A DNA stretch of 20,088 nucleotides from Deltaproteobacteria bacterium (lineage in GTDB: Bacteria > Myxococcota_A > UBA9160 > SMWR01): NCBI GenBank assembly GCA_019313605.1, contig JAFDAW010000018.1, positions 1 to 20,088 on the forward strand. Direction: 5' to 3'. Made by a program: the position numbers and the translations under genes. Shown here piece after piece: positions 8,219 through 14,939 of the stretch. How positions within the stretch are numbered: position 1 is the stretch's first letter; the number at the start of each line of letters is the position of its first letter. The notes under the pieces are model-generated. The model ran no database searches. It saw only the letters and a program-made list of their open reading frames with translations, and had not been told where the DNA came from.

Positions 8219-8632
8219 CTACTTCAACTCGTTCTTGTTGTACTTGATGGCGATGACCTTGAATTGATCACCCCAGGCGCCACGAGAGAAGGTAATTCTT
8301 CCCTGGCCCTCGTACAGCCAATCCGCTCGGAACGCGTCCGTGCCGAAGTAGAACGGGATGAAGATCTTCCCAGTCATATAGGAAGTCGTGTTGTCGGGCT
8401 CGCCGAGAACCTTTCGCACCTCGACCTCGCTGGATCGCATCACAACCTTGGAGAACGCCGAGCCCTCGGGCGCAGCGGTGTACGGATCGACCTGGGCGGG
8501 CTCGGTGGAAGATGTTTCGGCGGGCGTCTGGGCAGACGTACTACTGGAACCGCCACCCGAAGCACAGCCGAATAGCGAAACCACCCCCAAGATCAATGAA
8601 GCTAACAGTCCGGCAGAAATTTTCTGGGTCAT
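8219..8632 (-). CDS. Outer-membrane-type lipoprotein with SmpA/BamE-like domain
   Basis: A 137-aa predicted lipoprotein. I use ATG 8632 rather than an in-frame upstream ATG at 8698 because it has a strong GGAGGGG ribosome site just upstream and starts a clean signal peptide. That peptide has Lys4, a hydrophobic core and the lipobox LFGC with Cys23; Ala at +2 favours outer-membrane sorting. A Ser/Gly/Thr-rich linker (about 25-50) leads to a small alpha/beta domain at about 60-137. Its pattern (S-x-x-EV-x-x-VLGEP ... WLYEGQGRITF ... KVIAIKYN) resembles SmpA/OmlA/BamE lipoproteins. That assignment is by pattern and tentative; it may be another lipoprotein of that fold. It lies on the same strand as the TPR-bamD pair but 115 bp downstream and has its own promoter-like sequence. 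Confidence 0.72.
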   Translation of the reverse strand: MTQKISAGLLASLILGVVSLFGCASGGGSSSTSAQTPAETSSTEPAQVDPYTAAPEGSAFSKVVMRSSEVEVRKVLGEPDNTTSYMTGKIFIPFYFGTDAFRADWLYEGQGRITFSRGAWGDQFKVIAIKYNKNELK

Positions 8633-8658
8633 TGCCCCTCCAAAATGGATATGGTGTG

Positions 8659-8686
8659 TATATAGCGCAGATGCCATCCACGCCAA
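8659..8686 (-). promoter_or_regulatory. Candidate promoter of the lipoprotein gene
   Basis: Read on the minus strand, TTGGCG (8686-8681), a 16-bp spacer and TATATA (8664-8659) form a good -35/-10 pair. The predicted start lies about 20 nt before the ribosome site of the lipoprotein gene. This suggests the lipoprotein is transcribed separately from the TPR-bamD unit upstream. Confidence 0.45.
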
Positions 8687-8747
8687 CCGTCCAATCAAGC
8701 CTTTGCCATGACGGGTTGGTGCATTACCGGCTGTGGGACTGTGCGGG

Positions 8748-9464
8748 TTAGTAGCGACCGATCATCCGCAAATACATCTGCGCGTCTTCGCGTTTTGGAT
8801 GTTCGACGAGTACGGACTCCCACTCCTGCGCGGCCTCCTCGGTGCGGCCCAGCGAGTACAAGGTGACACCGAGCTGCACTGCCGCGTCGCAGAAACCGGG
8901 GTGGCTGCGCAGCACGCGGCGAAACTCCGCGAGTGCGCGATCCGGAAGTCCGACATCGCGCAATGCGATGCCGAGTTTGTTTCGGATGTCGGGGAAGTTC
9001 GGGCAGCGGTCGAGCGCCTTGCGGTAGGCCTCGATGGCCTCGCGCAATTCGCCCACTTCGCGGTAGGCATCGCCGAGCGCGGCCTGGAGGTTGGCGAGCT
9101 TGCCGCGGGTGGTCGCGTCGAGCACGTCGTCCGCCGAGCGCGCCAGCCTTCCCGCCCGCTCCGCGATCTCGCGGGAGCGATCGAAGTCACCCTGGCTCTC
9201 GTAGACGTTGGCCAGCGCGAGCAGCGCCTCCGAGTACGAAGGATTGACCCGCAGCGCTTCGCGTAGCGAATGGGCCGCCGCACTGATATCGCCCTTGCGG
9301 TGGTACATCACGCCGATCATGTAGTGAACGTCCGCAAAATTGCGCGTTTGAATCAGTCGGGTGAGGTGGGGAAGCGAAGTCTCGGCATCCCCACGCTCGA
9401 AGCAGCGTCGTCCGAGCTCGTAGTCCCGACGCTCGATGGGCGTCAACCGTCCAACCTCGTGCAT
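8748..9464 (-). CDS. Tetratricopeptide repeat protein
   Basis: A 238-aa soluble protein made largely of TPR helical hairpins. Five repeats are recognisable: about residues 44-76 (HYMIGVMYHRKGDISAAAHS), 78-110, 121-156 (ALGDAYREVGELREAIEAYRKAL), 157-190 and 191-224, several ending in the usual proline. There is no signal peptide or lipobox, so it is probably cytoplasmic, acting as a protein-interaction scaffold. It starts 10 bp after the bamD stop; the bamD TAG is embedded in its purine-rich ribosome site (AGGGGG, 6 nt before ATG 9464), so the two are an operon and likely translationally coupled. A second ATG four bases upstream is in another frame and is not used. The partner is unknown; linkage to bamD hints at envelope biogenesis, but TPR proteins are too general to be sure. 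Confidence 0.85.
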   Translation of the reverse strand: MHEVGRLTPIERRDYELGRRCFERGDAETSLPHLTRLIQTRNFADVHYMIGVMYHRKGDISAAAHSLREALRVNPSYSEALLALANVYESQGDFDRSREIAERAGRLARSADDVLDATTRGKLANLQAALGDAYREVGELREAIEAYRKALDRCPNFPDIRNKLGIALRDVGLPDRALAEFRRVLRSHPGFCDAAVQLGVTLYSLGRTEEAAQEWESVLVEHPKREDAQMYLRMIGRY

Positions 9465-9474
9465 CCATTGCCCC

Positions 9475-10257
9475 CTAGTTGCTCGTCGGCTCCTCTTCGA
9501 TCCGCTTGGCCGCCGCAGCCGCGTACTTGGTATCCCGGTAGTTCTGCACGATCGACTGGAAGATCCGCTCAGCCTCTTCGGTGCGGCTCATCTCCGCGTA
9601 ACAGACCCCCAGATTGTAGAGCGCCTCGGCGTCCAGGCCGAGGCCCGGATATTCGTTCAGCAACGACCGATAGCGCTCGGCGGCGCTTTCGTACTCCTCT
9701 CTCTGCAAATAGAACTCGGCGATCTCGGTGATGTTTTCGGCGAGGTGCGTGCGAAGATCTCGCCACAGGGTCTCGGCTTCTCGGGCCTCGGGCGAGTGCG
9801 GGTATTTCGCAAGCAAGCGGTCGAGATGAAGTAGCGCGTCGCGGGTGGCGGTCTGATCGCGGTTGGCGGCGTGCATCTGCCGCTCACGGCAATGCGCCGA
9901 GCGCAAAATCGTATACGGAACCTTCTCGTGCTGGGGGTGGAGATCCGCAAAATCCCGGTAGTAGGAAAGCGCCTCGTCGTATCGACGATCGTCGAAATAG
10001 GCGTCGGCGATCTTGAGTTCGGCCATGACGGCGACGTCGCTGTAGGGATAATTGTCGATGATCGACTGAAGCTTCCCAATGGCCCGGACGTAGTCGACGG
10101 TGCGGAAAACGAGCCAGCTTCGGCCTTTGAGGATTTCGAGCGCTTCCTCGTACAATTCTTCGGCCGGCGCCACATCCTCGAATGCGGGCGGCGGCGACGA
10201 GCAGGCCGTCGCGACCATGAGGGCGATCGAAGCTAAAAGGATCGAACGGTTGCGCAA
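9475..10257 (-). CDS. bamD: Outer membrane protein assembly factor BamD (TPR lipoprotein)
   Basis: A 260-aa lipoprotein matching BamD (YfiO), the essential lipoprotein of the BAM complex that inserts beta-barrels into the outer membrane. The signal peptide starts MRNRSILLASIALMVATAC with Cys19 as the lipidated residue. The mature protein begins with Ser/Pro residues and the family's AEELYEEALEIL start. TPR-like hairpins follow: about 52-75 (DYVRAIGKLQSIIDNYPYS), 77-111 (AELKIADAYFDDRRYDEALSYYRDF), 117-160 and two more toward the C-terminus, the last around 209-245. Length and repeat layout fit BamD (about 240-260 aa). It leads a minus-strand operon with the TPR gene and diverges from the ispE cluster. 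A YbgF/CpoB-type TPR protein is a less likely alternative. Confidence 0.86.
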   Translation of the reverse strand: MRNRSILLASIALMVATACSSPPPAFEDVAPAEELYEEALEILKGRSWLVFRTVDYVRAIGKLQSIIDNYPYSDVAVMAELKIADAYFDDRRYDEALSYYRDFADLHPQHEKVPYTILRSAHCRERQMHAANRDQTATRDALLHLDRLLAKYPHSPEAREAETLWRDLRTHLAENITEIAEFYLQREEYESAAERYRSLLNEYPGLGLDAEALYNLGVCYAEMSRTEEAERIFQSIVQNYRDTKYAAAAAKRIEEEPTSN

Positions 10258-10279
10258 GGGTTCCCCAAATCTGCGGCAA

Positions 10280-10307
10280 ATGATCGGGCCATCTGGATTC
10301 GTGTCAA
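10280..10307 (-). promoter_or_regulatory. Candidate promoter of the bamD-TPR operon
   Basis: On the minus strand a perfect -35 box TTGACA (10307-10302) is followed after 16 bp by GATCAT (10285-10280), four of six matches to the -10 consensus, about 25 bp upstream of the bamD ATG. The -35 lies one base from a -35-like box facing the other way. Confidence 0.45.
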
Positions 10308-10308
10308 T

Positions 10309-10336
10309 TTGCTAGCGTGTCGTACCCCATTATACC
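10309..10336 (+). promoter_or_regulatory. Candidate promoter of the ispE-prs cluster
   Basis: TTGCTA (10309-10314), a 16-bp spacer and TATACC (10331-10336) form a plausible -35/-10 pair. The predicted transcript would start just ahead of the AGAGGA ribosome site (10341-10346) of the small gene at 10355. It could drive that gene and the tightly packed genes after it. Confidence 0.4.
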
Positions 10337-10354
10337 GGCGAGAGGAATACATCG

Positions 10355-10570
10355 ATGAACAGGCGATCGCTCGAAAATTTGCGAACGGACCGGCGCCTCG
10401 CTGGGCGCGGTGGCTGGATTTCTCGCGCGGACCTGGTTCGGGAGGCCGAGGGCCTGCCGGATGCCAGCGAAAAAATTGCAGAAGAAGAGCCCGAGCCCAA
10501 CCCGGGCGAAAACGACGCGGAGCCGCCCGAAGCCGATTCCCAGATGCCCGGCGGAATCGATACGGCCTAA
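10355..10570 (+). CDS. Small acidic hypothetical protein at head of the operon
   Basis: A 71-aa reading frame with no family I recognise. Support for a real gene: AGAGGA at 10341-10346 lies 8 nt before the ATG, a promoter-like sequence precedes it, and it fills the space up to the CDP-alcohol phosphatidyltransferase gene (19-bp gap). The N-terminal half is basic (MNRRSLENLRTDRRLAGRGG). The C-terminal half is acidic and proline-rich (EKIAEEEPEPNPGENDAEPP), probably disordered. There is no signal peptide, membrane helix or cysteine. The charge split could suit binding to an RNA or protein partner, but that is speculation. It could also be a non-conserved leader ORF. Confidence 0.5.
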   Translation: MNRRSLENLRTDRRLAGRGGWISRADLVREAEGLPDASEKIAEEEPEPNPGENDAEPPEADSQMPGGIDTA

Positions 10571-10589
10571 CCCAGATAGGGCCTAGCCC

Positions 10590-11225
10590 ATGATCAAGCA
10601 GCAGCTGGGAGACCGACTCGACGGATGGATCCACACGGCCTTCCCGTTCCTGTTCGTCCGCCCACTGAACCCCAACCTGCTGACTGTGATCGGAGCCATC
10701 GGCTCGATCGTCGCCGCCGCCGCATTTGCAGAGGGCTGGCTCGTCTGCGGCGGAATCCTCATGCTCGCAAGCGGCTTCTTCGATCTCGTCGACGGCGTGG
10801 TCGCGCGGCACCAGGGCATCGCTACGCGCTTCGGCGCATTTCTCGATTCGACCCTCGACCGGCTCGCCGACGTGGTGGTCCTGGTGGGCCTGTCGATCCA
10901 CTTCGCGCGCATCGGAGAGCCCGGCAACGTGCTGCTCACCGGGTCGGTGCTGACCGTGACGGTGCTCGTCTCCTACTCGGCGGCCCGTGCAAAACATTCC
11001 GTACCCGCCGGCGTCAACGTGGGTTTCTTCGAGCGCGGCGAGCGCGTCGGACTGTTGGCCGCGGGGACGATCCTGGGCTTTGTCGTGCCGGCGCTGTGGA
11101 TCCTCCTGATCGGCAGCGCCACGACGCTCGCCCAGCGCTTCGTTCGGGCCTACCGTGAAATGGAACGACTCGACGCCGAAGAGCGAAACCGCCCGGAGGC
11201 GCAAGATTTGAGGACAGGAATCTGA
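10590..11225 (+). CDS. CDP-alcohol phosphatidyltransferase family protein
   Basis: A 211-aa inner-membrane enzyme of the class that transfers a phosphatidyl group from a CDP-lipid to an alcohol, as in phosphatidylglycerophosphate or phosphatidylinositol-phosphate synthesis. The diagnostic motif D-G-x2-A-R-x8-G-x3-D-x3-D is intact: Asp68-Gly69, Ala72-Arg73, Gly82, Asp86 and Asp90, with Asp65 just before. About five to six hydrophobic helices surround it. The N-terminal PLNPNLLTVIG segment is also typical. The acceptor alcohol cannot be told from sequence, so I give no symbol. AGGG at 10578-10581 precedes ATG 10590 by 8 nt. Its TGA overlaps the next ATG by one base (TGATG), indicating coupled translation. 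Confidence 0.88.
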   Translation: MIKQQLGDRLDGWIHTAFPFLFVRPLNPNLLTVIGAIGSIVAAAAFAEGWLVCGGILMLASGFFDLVDGVVARHQGIATRFGAFLDSTLDRLADVVVLVGLSIHFARIGEPGNVLLTGSVLTVTVLVSYSAARAKHSVPAGVNVGFFERGERVGLLAAGTILGFVVPALWILLIGSATTLAQRFVRAYREMERLDAEERNRPEAQDLRTGI

Positions 11226-11554
11226 TGCCGACCGAAGAAGACAAACGAGGACCGGGCTTTACGATGAACGACCCCGACGAGCGATCGGAGGGCGCTGGAG
11301 GCGCCACCATCGACTTCTCGACGTTCGTACTCTCCCTCGGAACCACCGCGCTCTACCAACTCGGTGAGATCGGAGACTCCGAGGGGGGAGCCGAGGGGCG
11401 CGCCGAACCCAACCTTCTAATCGCCAAGCAGACCATCGACACGCTCGAGATGCTCACCGAGAAAACCCGCGGCAACCTCACGGACACCGAGTCCAAACTC
11501 CTCGAGAGCATTCTTTACGAGCTGCACATGAAGTTCATCGAGGCCGGCAAGTGA
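11225..11554 (+). CDS. DUF1844 domain protein
   Basis: A 109-aa protein matching DUF1844, a family of unknown function. The core runs from about residue 28 to 105: a hydrophobic start (IDFSTFVLSLGTTALYQLGE), an acidic loop, then LLIAKQTIDTLEMLTEKTRGNLT and a C-terminal helix (ESKLLESILYELHMKFIEAG). These are the family's hallmark stretches. The first ~25 residues are polar and probably disordered. It is coupled on both sides: its ATG overlaps the stop of the phosphatidyltransferase gene and its stop overlaps the ispE GTG by 4 bases (GTGA). The operon context suggests envelope or isoprenoid metabolism, but no activity is known. Confidence 0.88.
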   Translation: MPTEEDKRGPGFTMNDPDERSEGAGGATIDFSTFVLSLGTTALYQLGEIGDSEGGAEGRAEPNLLIAKQTIDTLEMLTEKTRGNLTDTESKLLESILYELHMKFIEAGK

Positions 11555-12474
11555 ACACGCGGCCCGGCTCCGCGAGCCGGAGCCTGCGCCGCCACGCTCC
11601 GGGCAAGATCAATCTCGGTCTGCGCGTCATCGGCAGGCGCGCGGACGGCTACCACGAACTCGTAAGCCTGTTTGCGCCACTGGATCTCGGCGACGAGGTC
11701 GAGATCGCGATTTCCGATTCCACCGCCCTCGAAGTGGAGATTGAGCTCGAGGGAGCGAGCGAAGGGATTCCCGCGGACGCCACCAATCTCGCCCACCGGG
11801 CGGCCAGGGCCTTCGCGGAGGCCGCGGGCCTGAGCTGCCGGATCGAGCTGCGAATCGAGAAGTGCCTGCCGGCAGGCGCGGGATTGGGAGGAGGCTCCAG
11901 CGACGCGGGCGCCGTGCTGAGAGCCCTCTGCGATCTCTTTCCAGGCGCGCTGGGCGAGCCGCGGCTCGCCGAGCTCGCTCTCGGGCTCGGGGCGGATGTG
12001 CCATTCTTTCTCGACCCCCGGCCCGCGATGGTCAGCGGCATCGGCGAGCGGCTCGAAGCCGTGGACGACCTGCCCTCGCTACCCGTCCTGCTCGCAAACC
12101 CGGGCATCGCGCTCTCGACCGCCGAGGTCTTTCAGACCTTCGCGGCGATCCAGCCCGCGTTGACGAAATCCGCCCCTGATCGTAGGATCCCGCCTCTTTC
12201 CGGGGCGACGAGCCCCGGATGGAAGTTTGCGGGAGTCACTGGGCTCAGCCTGGAAAACGACCTCGAACCGATCGCGATCCGACTGTGCCCGCCGATTGCG
12301 CGGCTGCAGAGACAGATCCGAGCCACAGGCGCGCCGGCGGTCGGCATGTCGGGCAGCGGGGCCACGGTATTCGGCCTCTTCGAATCCGCAGAAGCTGCGG
12401 AGCGTGCGCTAGAAGAAGCGGCCTTCGAGGCGCCCATCTGGGCCCGGGTCGCAGCCACACAGGAATCTCGATAG
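11551..12474 (+). CDS. ispE: 4-diphosphocytidyl-2-C-methyl-D-erythritol kinase
   Basis: IspE phosphorylates CDP-ME with ATP in the MEP isoprenoid pathway; it is a cytosolic GHMP kinase. The 307-aa protein shows the N-terminal APGKINLGLRV motif with Lys19, the ADGYHEL segment, the ATP-binding glycine loop LPAGAGLGGGSSDAGAVL at about 107-124, GADVPFFL with Asp149 as the likely catalytic aspartate, and the C-terminal GMSGSGATVFGLF motif. Start GTG 11551 overlaps the DUF1844 stop, so translation is coupled. A somewhat long proline/serine-rich loop (about 200-225) precedes the NDLEP motif. Together with ispG this puts two MEP enzymes in the window. Confidence 0.96.
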   Translation: MNTRPGSASRSLRRHAPGKINLGLRVIGRRADGYHELVSLFAPLDLGDEVEIAISDSTALEVEIELEGASEGIPADATNLAHRAARAFAEAAGLSCRIELRIEKCLPAGAGLGGGSSDAGAVLRALCDLFPGALGEPRLAELALGLGADVPFFLDPRPAMVSGIGERLEAVDDLPSLPVLLANPGIALSTAEVFQTFAAIQPALTKSAPDRRIPPLSGATSPGWKFAGVTGLSLENDLEPIAIRLCPPIARLQRQIRATGAPAVGMSGSGATVFGLFESAEAAERALEEAAFEAPIWARVAATQESR

Positions 12475-12524
12475 GCTGACGCTTCCCGATCGCGGCCTCG
12501 AAACAGCCCCGGAGTATCCAGATC

Positions 12525-13463
12525 ATGCAGCGTGCCAAGCTCTTTGCGGGGAACTCGAATCCCACACTTGCCGAGGCTGTCGCTCGCCACCTCAACACGG
12601 AGCTCGGCCAGATCGACGTGGGCACTTTCAGCGATGGCGAAGTCAACGTCGAGATCCACGAGAACGTCCGCGGCATGGACTGCTTCGTGATCCAATCGAC
12701 GTCGTCGCCCGCAAACAGCCACTTGATGGAAATGCTCATCATGGTCGACGCGCTGAGGCGCTCGTCCGCAAAGCGCATCACCGCGGTGATTCCCTACTAC
12801 GGTTACGCGCGACAGGATCGCAAAGTCCGGCCGCGCGTTCCGATCTCCGCCAAGCTCGTAGCGGATCTGATCAGCACACCCGGAACCGATCGCCTGCTCT
12901 GCATCGATCTGCACGCGGGGCAGATCCAGGGATTCTTCAACATCCCCGTCGACAACATCTTTGCAACACCCGTGATGTTGGACGCGATCCGAACGCGCTA
13001 CCAAGGACCGCTTACGATCATCTCACCGGATGCCGGAGGCGTCGAGCGATCGCGCGCTTACGCGAAACGGCTCGACTCGAACCTCGCGATCATCGACAAA
13101 CGCCGCGAGGCCGCCAACGTGGCGGAAGTGATGAATATCGTCGGAGACGTGAAGGGACAGACCTGCGTGATCGTCGACGACATGGTCGATACGGCGGGAA
13201 CGCTTGCAGAGTCTGCGGTAGCGCTGGATCGAGAGGGAGCGAAGGCCGTCTACGCGGTCATCACCCATCCGGTTCTGTCGGGGCCGGCCGTCAAACGAAT
13301 TGCCGAGAGCCCGCTGAAGGAACTCGTCGTCACCGACACGATCCCGCTGCGACCCGATGCAGTGGATTGCGCCAAGATACACGTCGTGACGATCGCTCCC
13401 CTGCTCGGAGAATCGATCCGCCGAATCAGCAACGAAGAGAGCGTGAGTTCACTCTTCGTATGA
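12525..13463 (+). CDS. prs: Ribose-phosphate pyrophosphokinase (PRPP synthetase)
   Basis: Prs makes PRPP from ribose 5-phosphate and ATP for nucleotide, histidine, tryptophan and NAD synthesis. The 312-aa length is normal. Visible motifs are the N-terminal KLFAGNSNPTLAEAVA, the flexible catalytic loop YARQDRKVRPRVPISAK at about 90-106, the DLHAGQIQGFF signature at about 128-138, and the PRPP-binding VIVDDMVDTAGT at about 215-226. ATG 12525 follows GGAG (12511-12514) by 10 nt and lies 50 bp after ispE, a pairing common in bacteria. It is followed by rplY after 23 bp containing a run of eight T residues. Confidence 0.97.
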   Translation: MQRAKLFAGNSNPTLAEAVARHLNTELGQIDVGTFSDGEVNVEIHENVRGMDCFVIQSTSSPANSHLMEMLIMVDALRRSSAKRITAVIPYYGYARQDRKVRPRVPISAKLVADLISTPGTDRLLCIDLHAGQIQGFFNIPVDNIFATPVMLDAIRTRYQGPLTIISPDAGGVERSRAYAKRLDSNLAIIDKRREAANVAEVMNIVGDVKGQTCVIVDDMVDTAGTLAESAVALDREGAKAVYAVITHPVLSGPAVKRIAESPLKELVVTDTIPLRPDAVDCAKIHVVTIAPLLGESIRRISNEESVSSLFV

Positions 13464-13475
13464 AGACTTTTTTTT
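13453..13475 (+). terminator. Weak hairpin plus T8 tract in the prs-rplY junction (possible attenuator)
   Basis: TCTTC (13453-13457) and GAAGA (13462-13466) form a 5-bp stem with a GTAT loop across the prs stop codon. One C then precedes eight T residues (13468-13475). The rplY ribosome site AGGAG starts directly after. The stem is AT-rich and short, so full termination is unlikely; partial termination, or a U-rich translation enhancer for rplY, are both possible. Confidence 0.25.
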
Positions 13476-13486
13476 AGGAGAAACCT

Positions 13487-14179
13487 GTGGGTGAATTTGC
13501 ACTTGGCGTGGAGTTACGAAAAGAACAAGGGAAGGGTGTAGCCCGCAAGCTGCGCGCAGCGGGCCGGATCCCGGCGGTCTGCTACCGGCGCAATGCGGAG
13601 CCGGTCCCGGTCAGCCTCGATCCCAAAGAGCTCGACCTCCTGCTCCGGAGTGCGAGTGCGGGAATCAATACGCTGATCGATCTGAAGGTGACGGGTGGCG
13701 GCGACTTCGACGGCCGACAGGTGCTCGTCAAGGAACTCCAGCGCGATCCGATCTCCGGCGCCTACCTGCACGCGGATCTCTACGCAGTAGACCTGCAGCA
13801 GAAGATTCACGTTTCGGTTCCCATCAACCTCTCCGGCACGGCCATCGGCGTCTCGCTCGGTGGCGGCGTCCTCGATTTCGCAACCCGCGAGATCGATGTC
13901 GAATGTCTACCGAACGCGATTCCCGAGGAATTCACGATCGACGTGAGCGAGATCGAGATCGGTCAATCCCTGCACGTGCGCGATATCGCGATTCCCGAAG
14001 GCGTTGAGGTCCTCAACGATCCCGACGTCACGGTCATGTCCGTAGTGGCGCCGGTGGCCATCGAGGAAGAGGCGCCCGAAGAAGAAGAAGAAGAAGGAGA
14101 AGAGGGAGCAGTCGACGCGGAGGCCACAGCCGAGGGTGCTGCGCCGGAAGAGTCCGCGGAGAAGAAGAGCAACGACTGA
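13487..14179 (+). CDS. rplY: 50S ribosomal protein L25/general stress protein CTC
   Basis: A 230-aa L25 of the long CTC/TL5 type, which binds 5S rRNA in the large subunit. The N-terminal 5S-binding domain (about 1-92) contains RKLRAAGRIPAVCYRRN and the DLYAVDLQQKI region. The second beta domain (about 93-187) contains VPINLSGTAIGVSLGGGVLD and the family's EVLNDPDVTVMSV. The last ~40 residues are a Glu/Ala-rich disordered tail, common in this form. Start GTG 13487 has AGGAG at 13476-13480 with 6-nt spacing. It lies between prs and pth, the conserved order in many bacteria. Confidence 0.95.
   Translation: MGEFALGVELRKEQGKGVARKLRAAGRIPAVCYRRNAEPVPVSLDPKELDLLLRSASAGINTLIDLKVTGGGDFDGRQVLVKELQRDPISGAYLHADLYAVDLQQKIHVSVPINLSGTAIGVSLGGGVLDFATREIDVECLPNAIPEEFTIDVSEIEIGQSLHVRDIAIPEGVEVLNDPDVTVMSVVAPVAIEEEAPEEEEEEGEEGAVDAEATAEGAAPEESAEKKSND
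14078..14095 (+). repeat. (GAA)6 microsatellite in the rplY acidic tail
   Basis: Six perfect GAA triplets encode a run of glutamates in the C-terminal tail of L25. Length changes by whole triplets would keep the frame, so this can vary without breaking the gene. Confidence 0.8.
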
Positions 14180-14193
14180 CGCGGCGGCCCGAA

Positions 14194-14832
14194 ATGAAGA
14201 TCGTCGTCGGACTCGGGAATCCGGGGGCGCGATATGCGGCCACGCGCCACAACATCGGCGCCCGGATCGTCGATCGATTCGCCTTCGACTGCGGTTTCCG
14301 GCTCGCGGAGCGCCGATTCGAGAGCCGCTTCGGCCGGGGGCGGATTCCGCCGCCGGCCGGCAGACCGCTCGGAGATTCGGCTGAACACCCGGCCGATCTC
14401 CCCGATCTGAACGTCGCCGTGTTGGTTCCCGAGACCTACATGAATCACTCTGGCACCGCGGTGGCCGCGGCCCTGGACAGCCTCCCGGTGGACGACATCC
14501 GAACCGACCTGCTGGTCGTCGTCGACGATCTCGACCTGCCCTTTGGACGCCTTCGGATCCGGCCGCGGGGGAGTTCCGCGGGCCACCGAGGGCTCGAGGA
14601 CATCGCCGGGCGGATCGACAGCAGCGACTTCCCCCGCTTGCGCTTCGGGATCGGACGGCCCGAACCCGAAATCGATCCCGTGGACTGGGTGCTTCGCGCC
14701 TTCTCGAGCGCGGAAGAGGCCGCGCTCGAAGAGCGGATTCCGCTGGCCGCAGAGGCCGTCGGCTCGATTTTGATCGACGGCGTAGTTCCCTCGATGAACC
14801 GCTACAATCCCGACCCCGAATCGGGGGACTAG
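14194..14832 (+). CDS. pth: Peptidyl-tRNA hydrolase with atypical active-site Arg132
   Basis: Pth releases tRNA from prematurely dropped peptidyl-tRNA. The 212-aa protein has the family start IVVGLGNPGARYAATRHNIG with Asn9 and catalytic His19 (Asn10 and His20 in E. coli numbering), TYMNHSG with Asn84 (Asn68) and VVDDLDLPFG with Asp111 (Asp93). The GHNG motif reads GHRG here: His131 is kept but the conserved Asn114 is replaced by Arg132. There is also an extra Pro/Gly-rich loop of about 15 residues around 47-70, so the protein is longer than the usual ~190 aa. ATG 14194 is 14 bp after rplY; no clear ribosome site precedes it, so coupling to rplY is likely. Family identity is certain; full activity with the substitution is not. 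Confidence 0.93.
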   Translation: MKIVVGLGNPGARYAATRHNIGARIVDRFAFDCGFRLAERRFESRFGRGRIPPPAGRPLGDSAEHPADLPDLNVAVLVPETYMNHSGTAVAAALDSLPVDDIRTDLLVVVDDLDLPFGRLRIRPRGSSAGHRGLEDIAGRIDSSDFPRLRFGIGRPEPEIDPVDWVLRAFSSAEEAALEERIPLAAEAVGSILIDGVVPSMNRYNPDPESGD

Positions 14833-14939
14833 CGACCGCCACGTGCGGATGCCTCCGGATACAGCCAACGGACCTCGACACCCAACGGGCCACTCATTCA
14901 CGCAACTGATTTCAATCCAGACGAACAGGTGAACGGATC

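Noticed and set aside
7160..8575. A 471-codon plus-strand open frame overlapping the symporter and the lipoprotein gene
   Set aside because: Arg/His-rich low-complexity translation in an alternative frame of the symporter; it crosses two well-supported genes on opposite strands.
10233..11204. A 323-codon minus-strand open frame opposite the CDP-alcohol phosphatidyltransferase
   Set aside because: No recognisable domain and it lies antisense to a gene with an intact catalytic motif and overlapping operon stops and starts.
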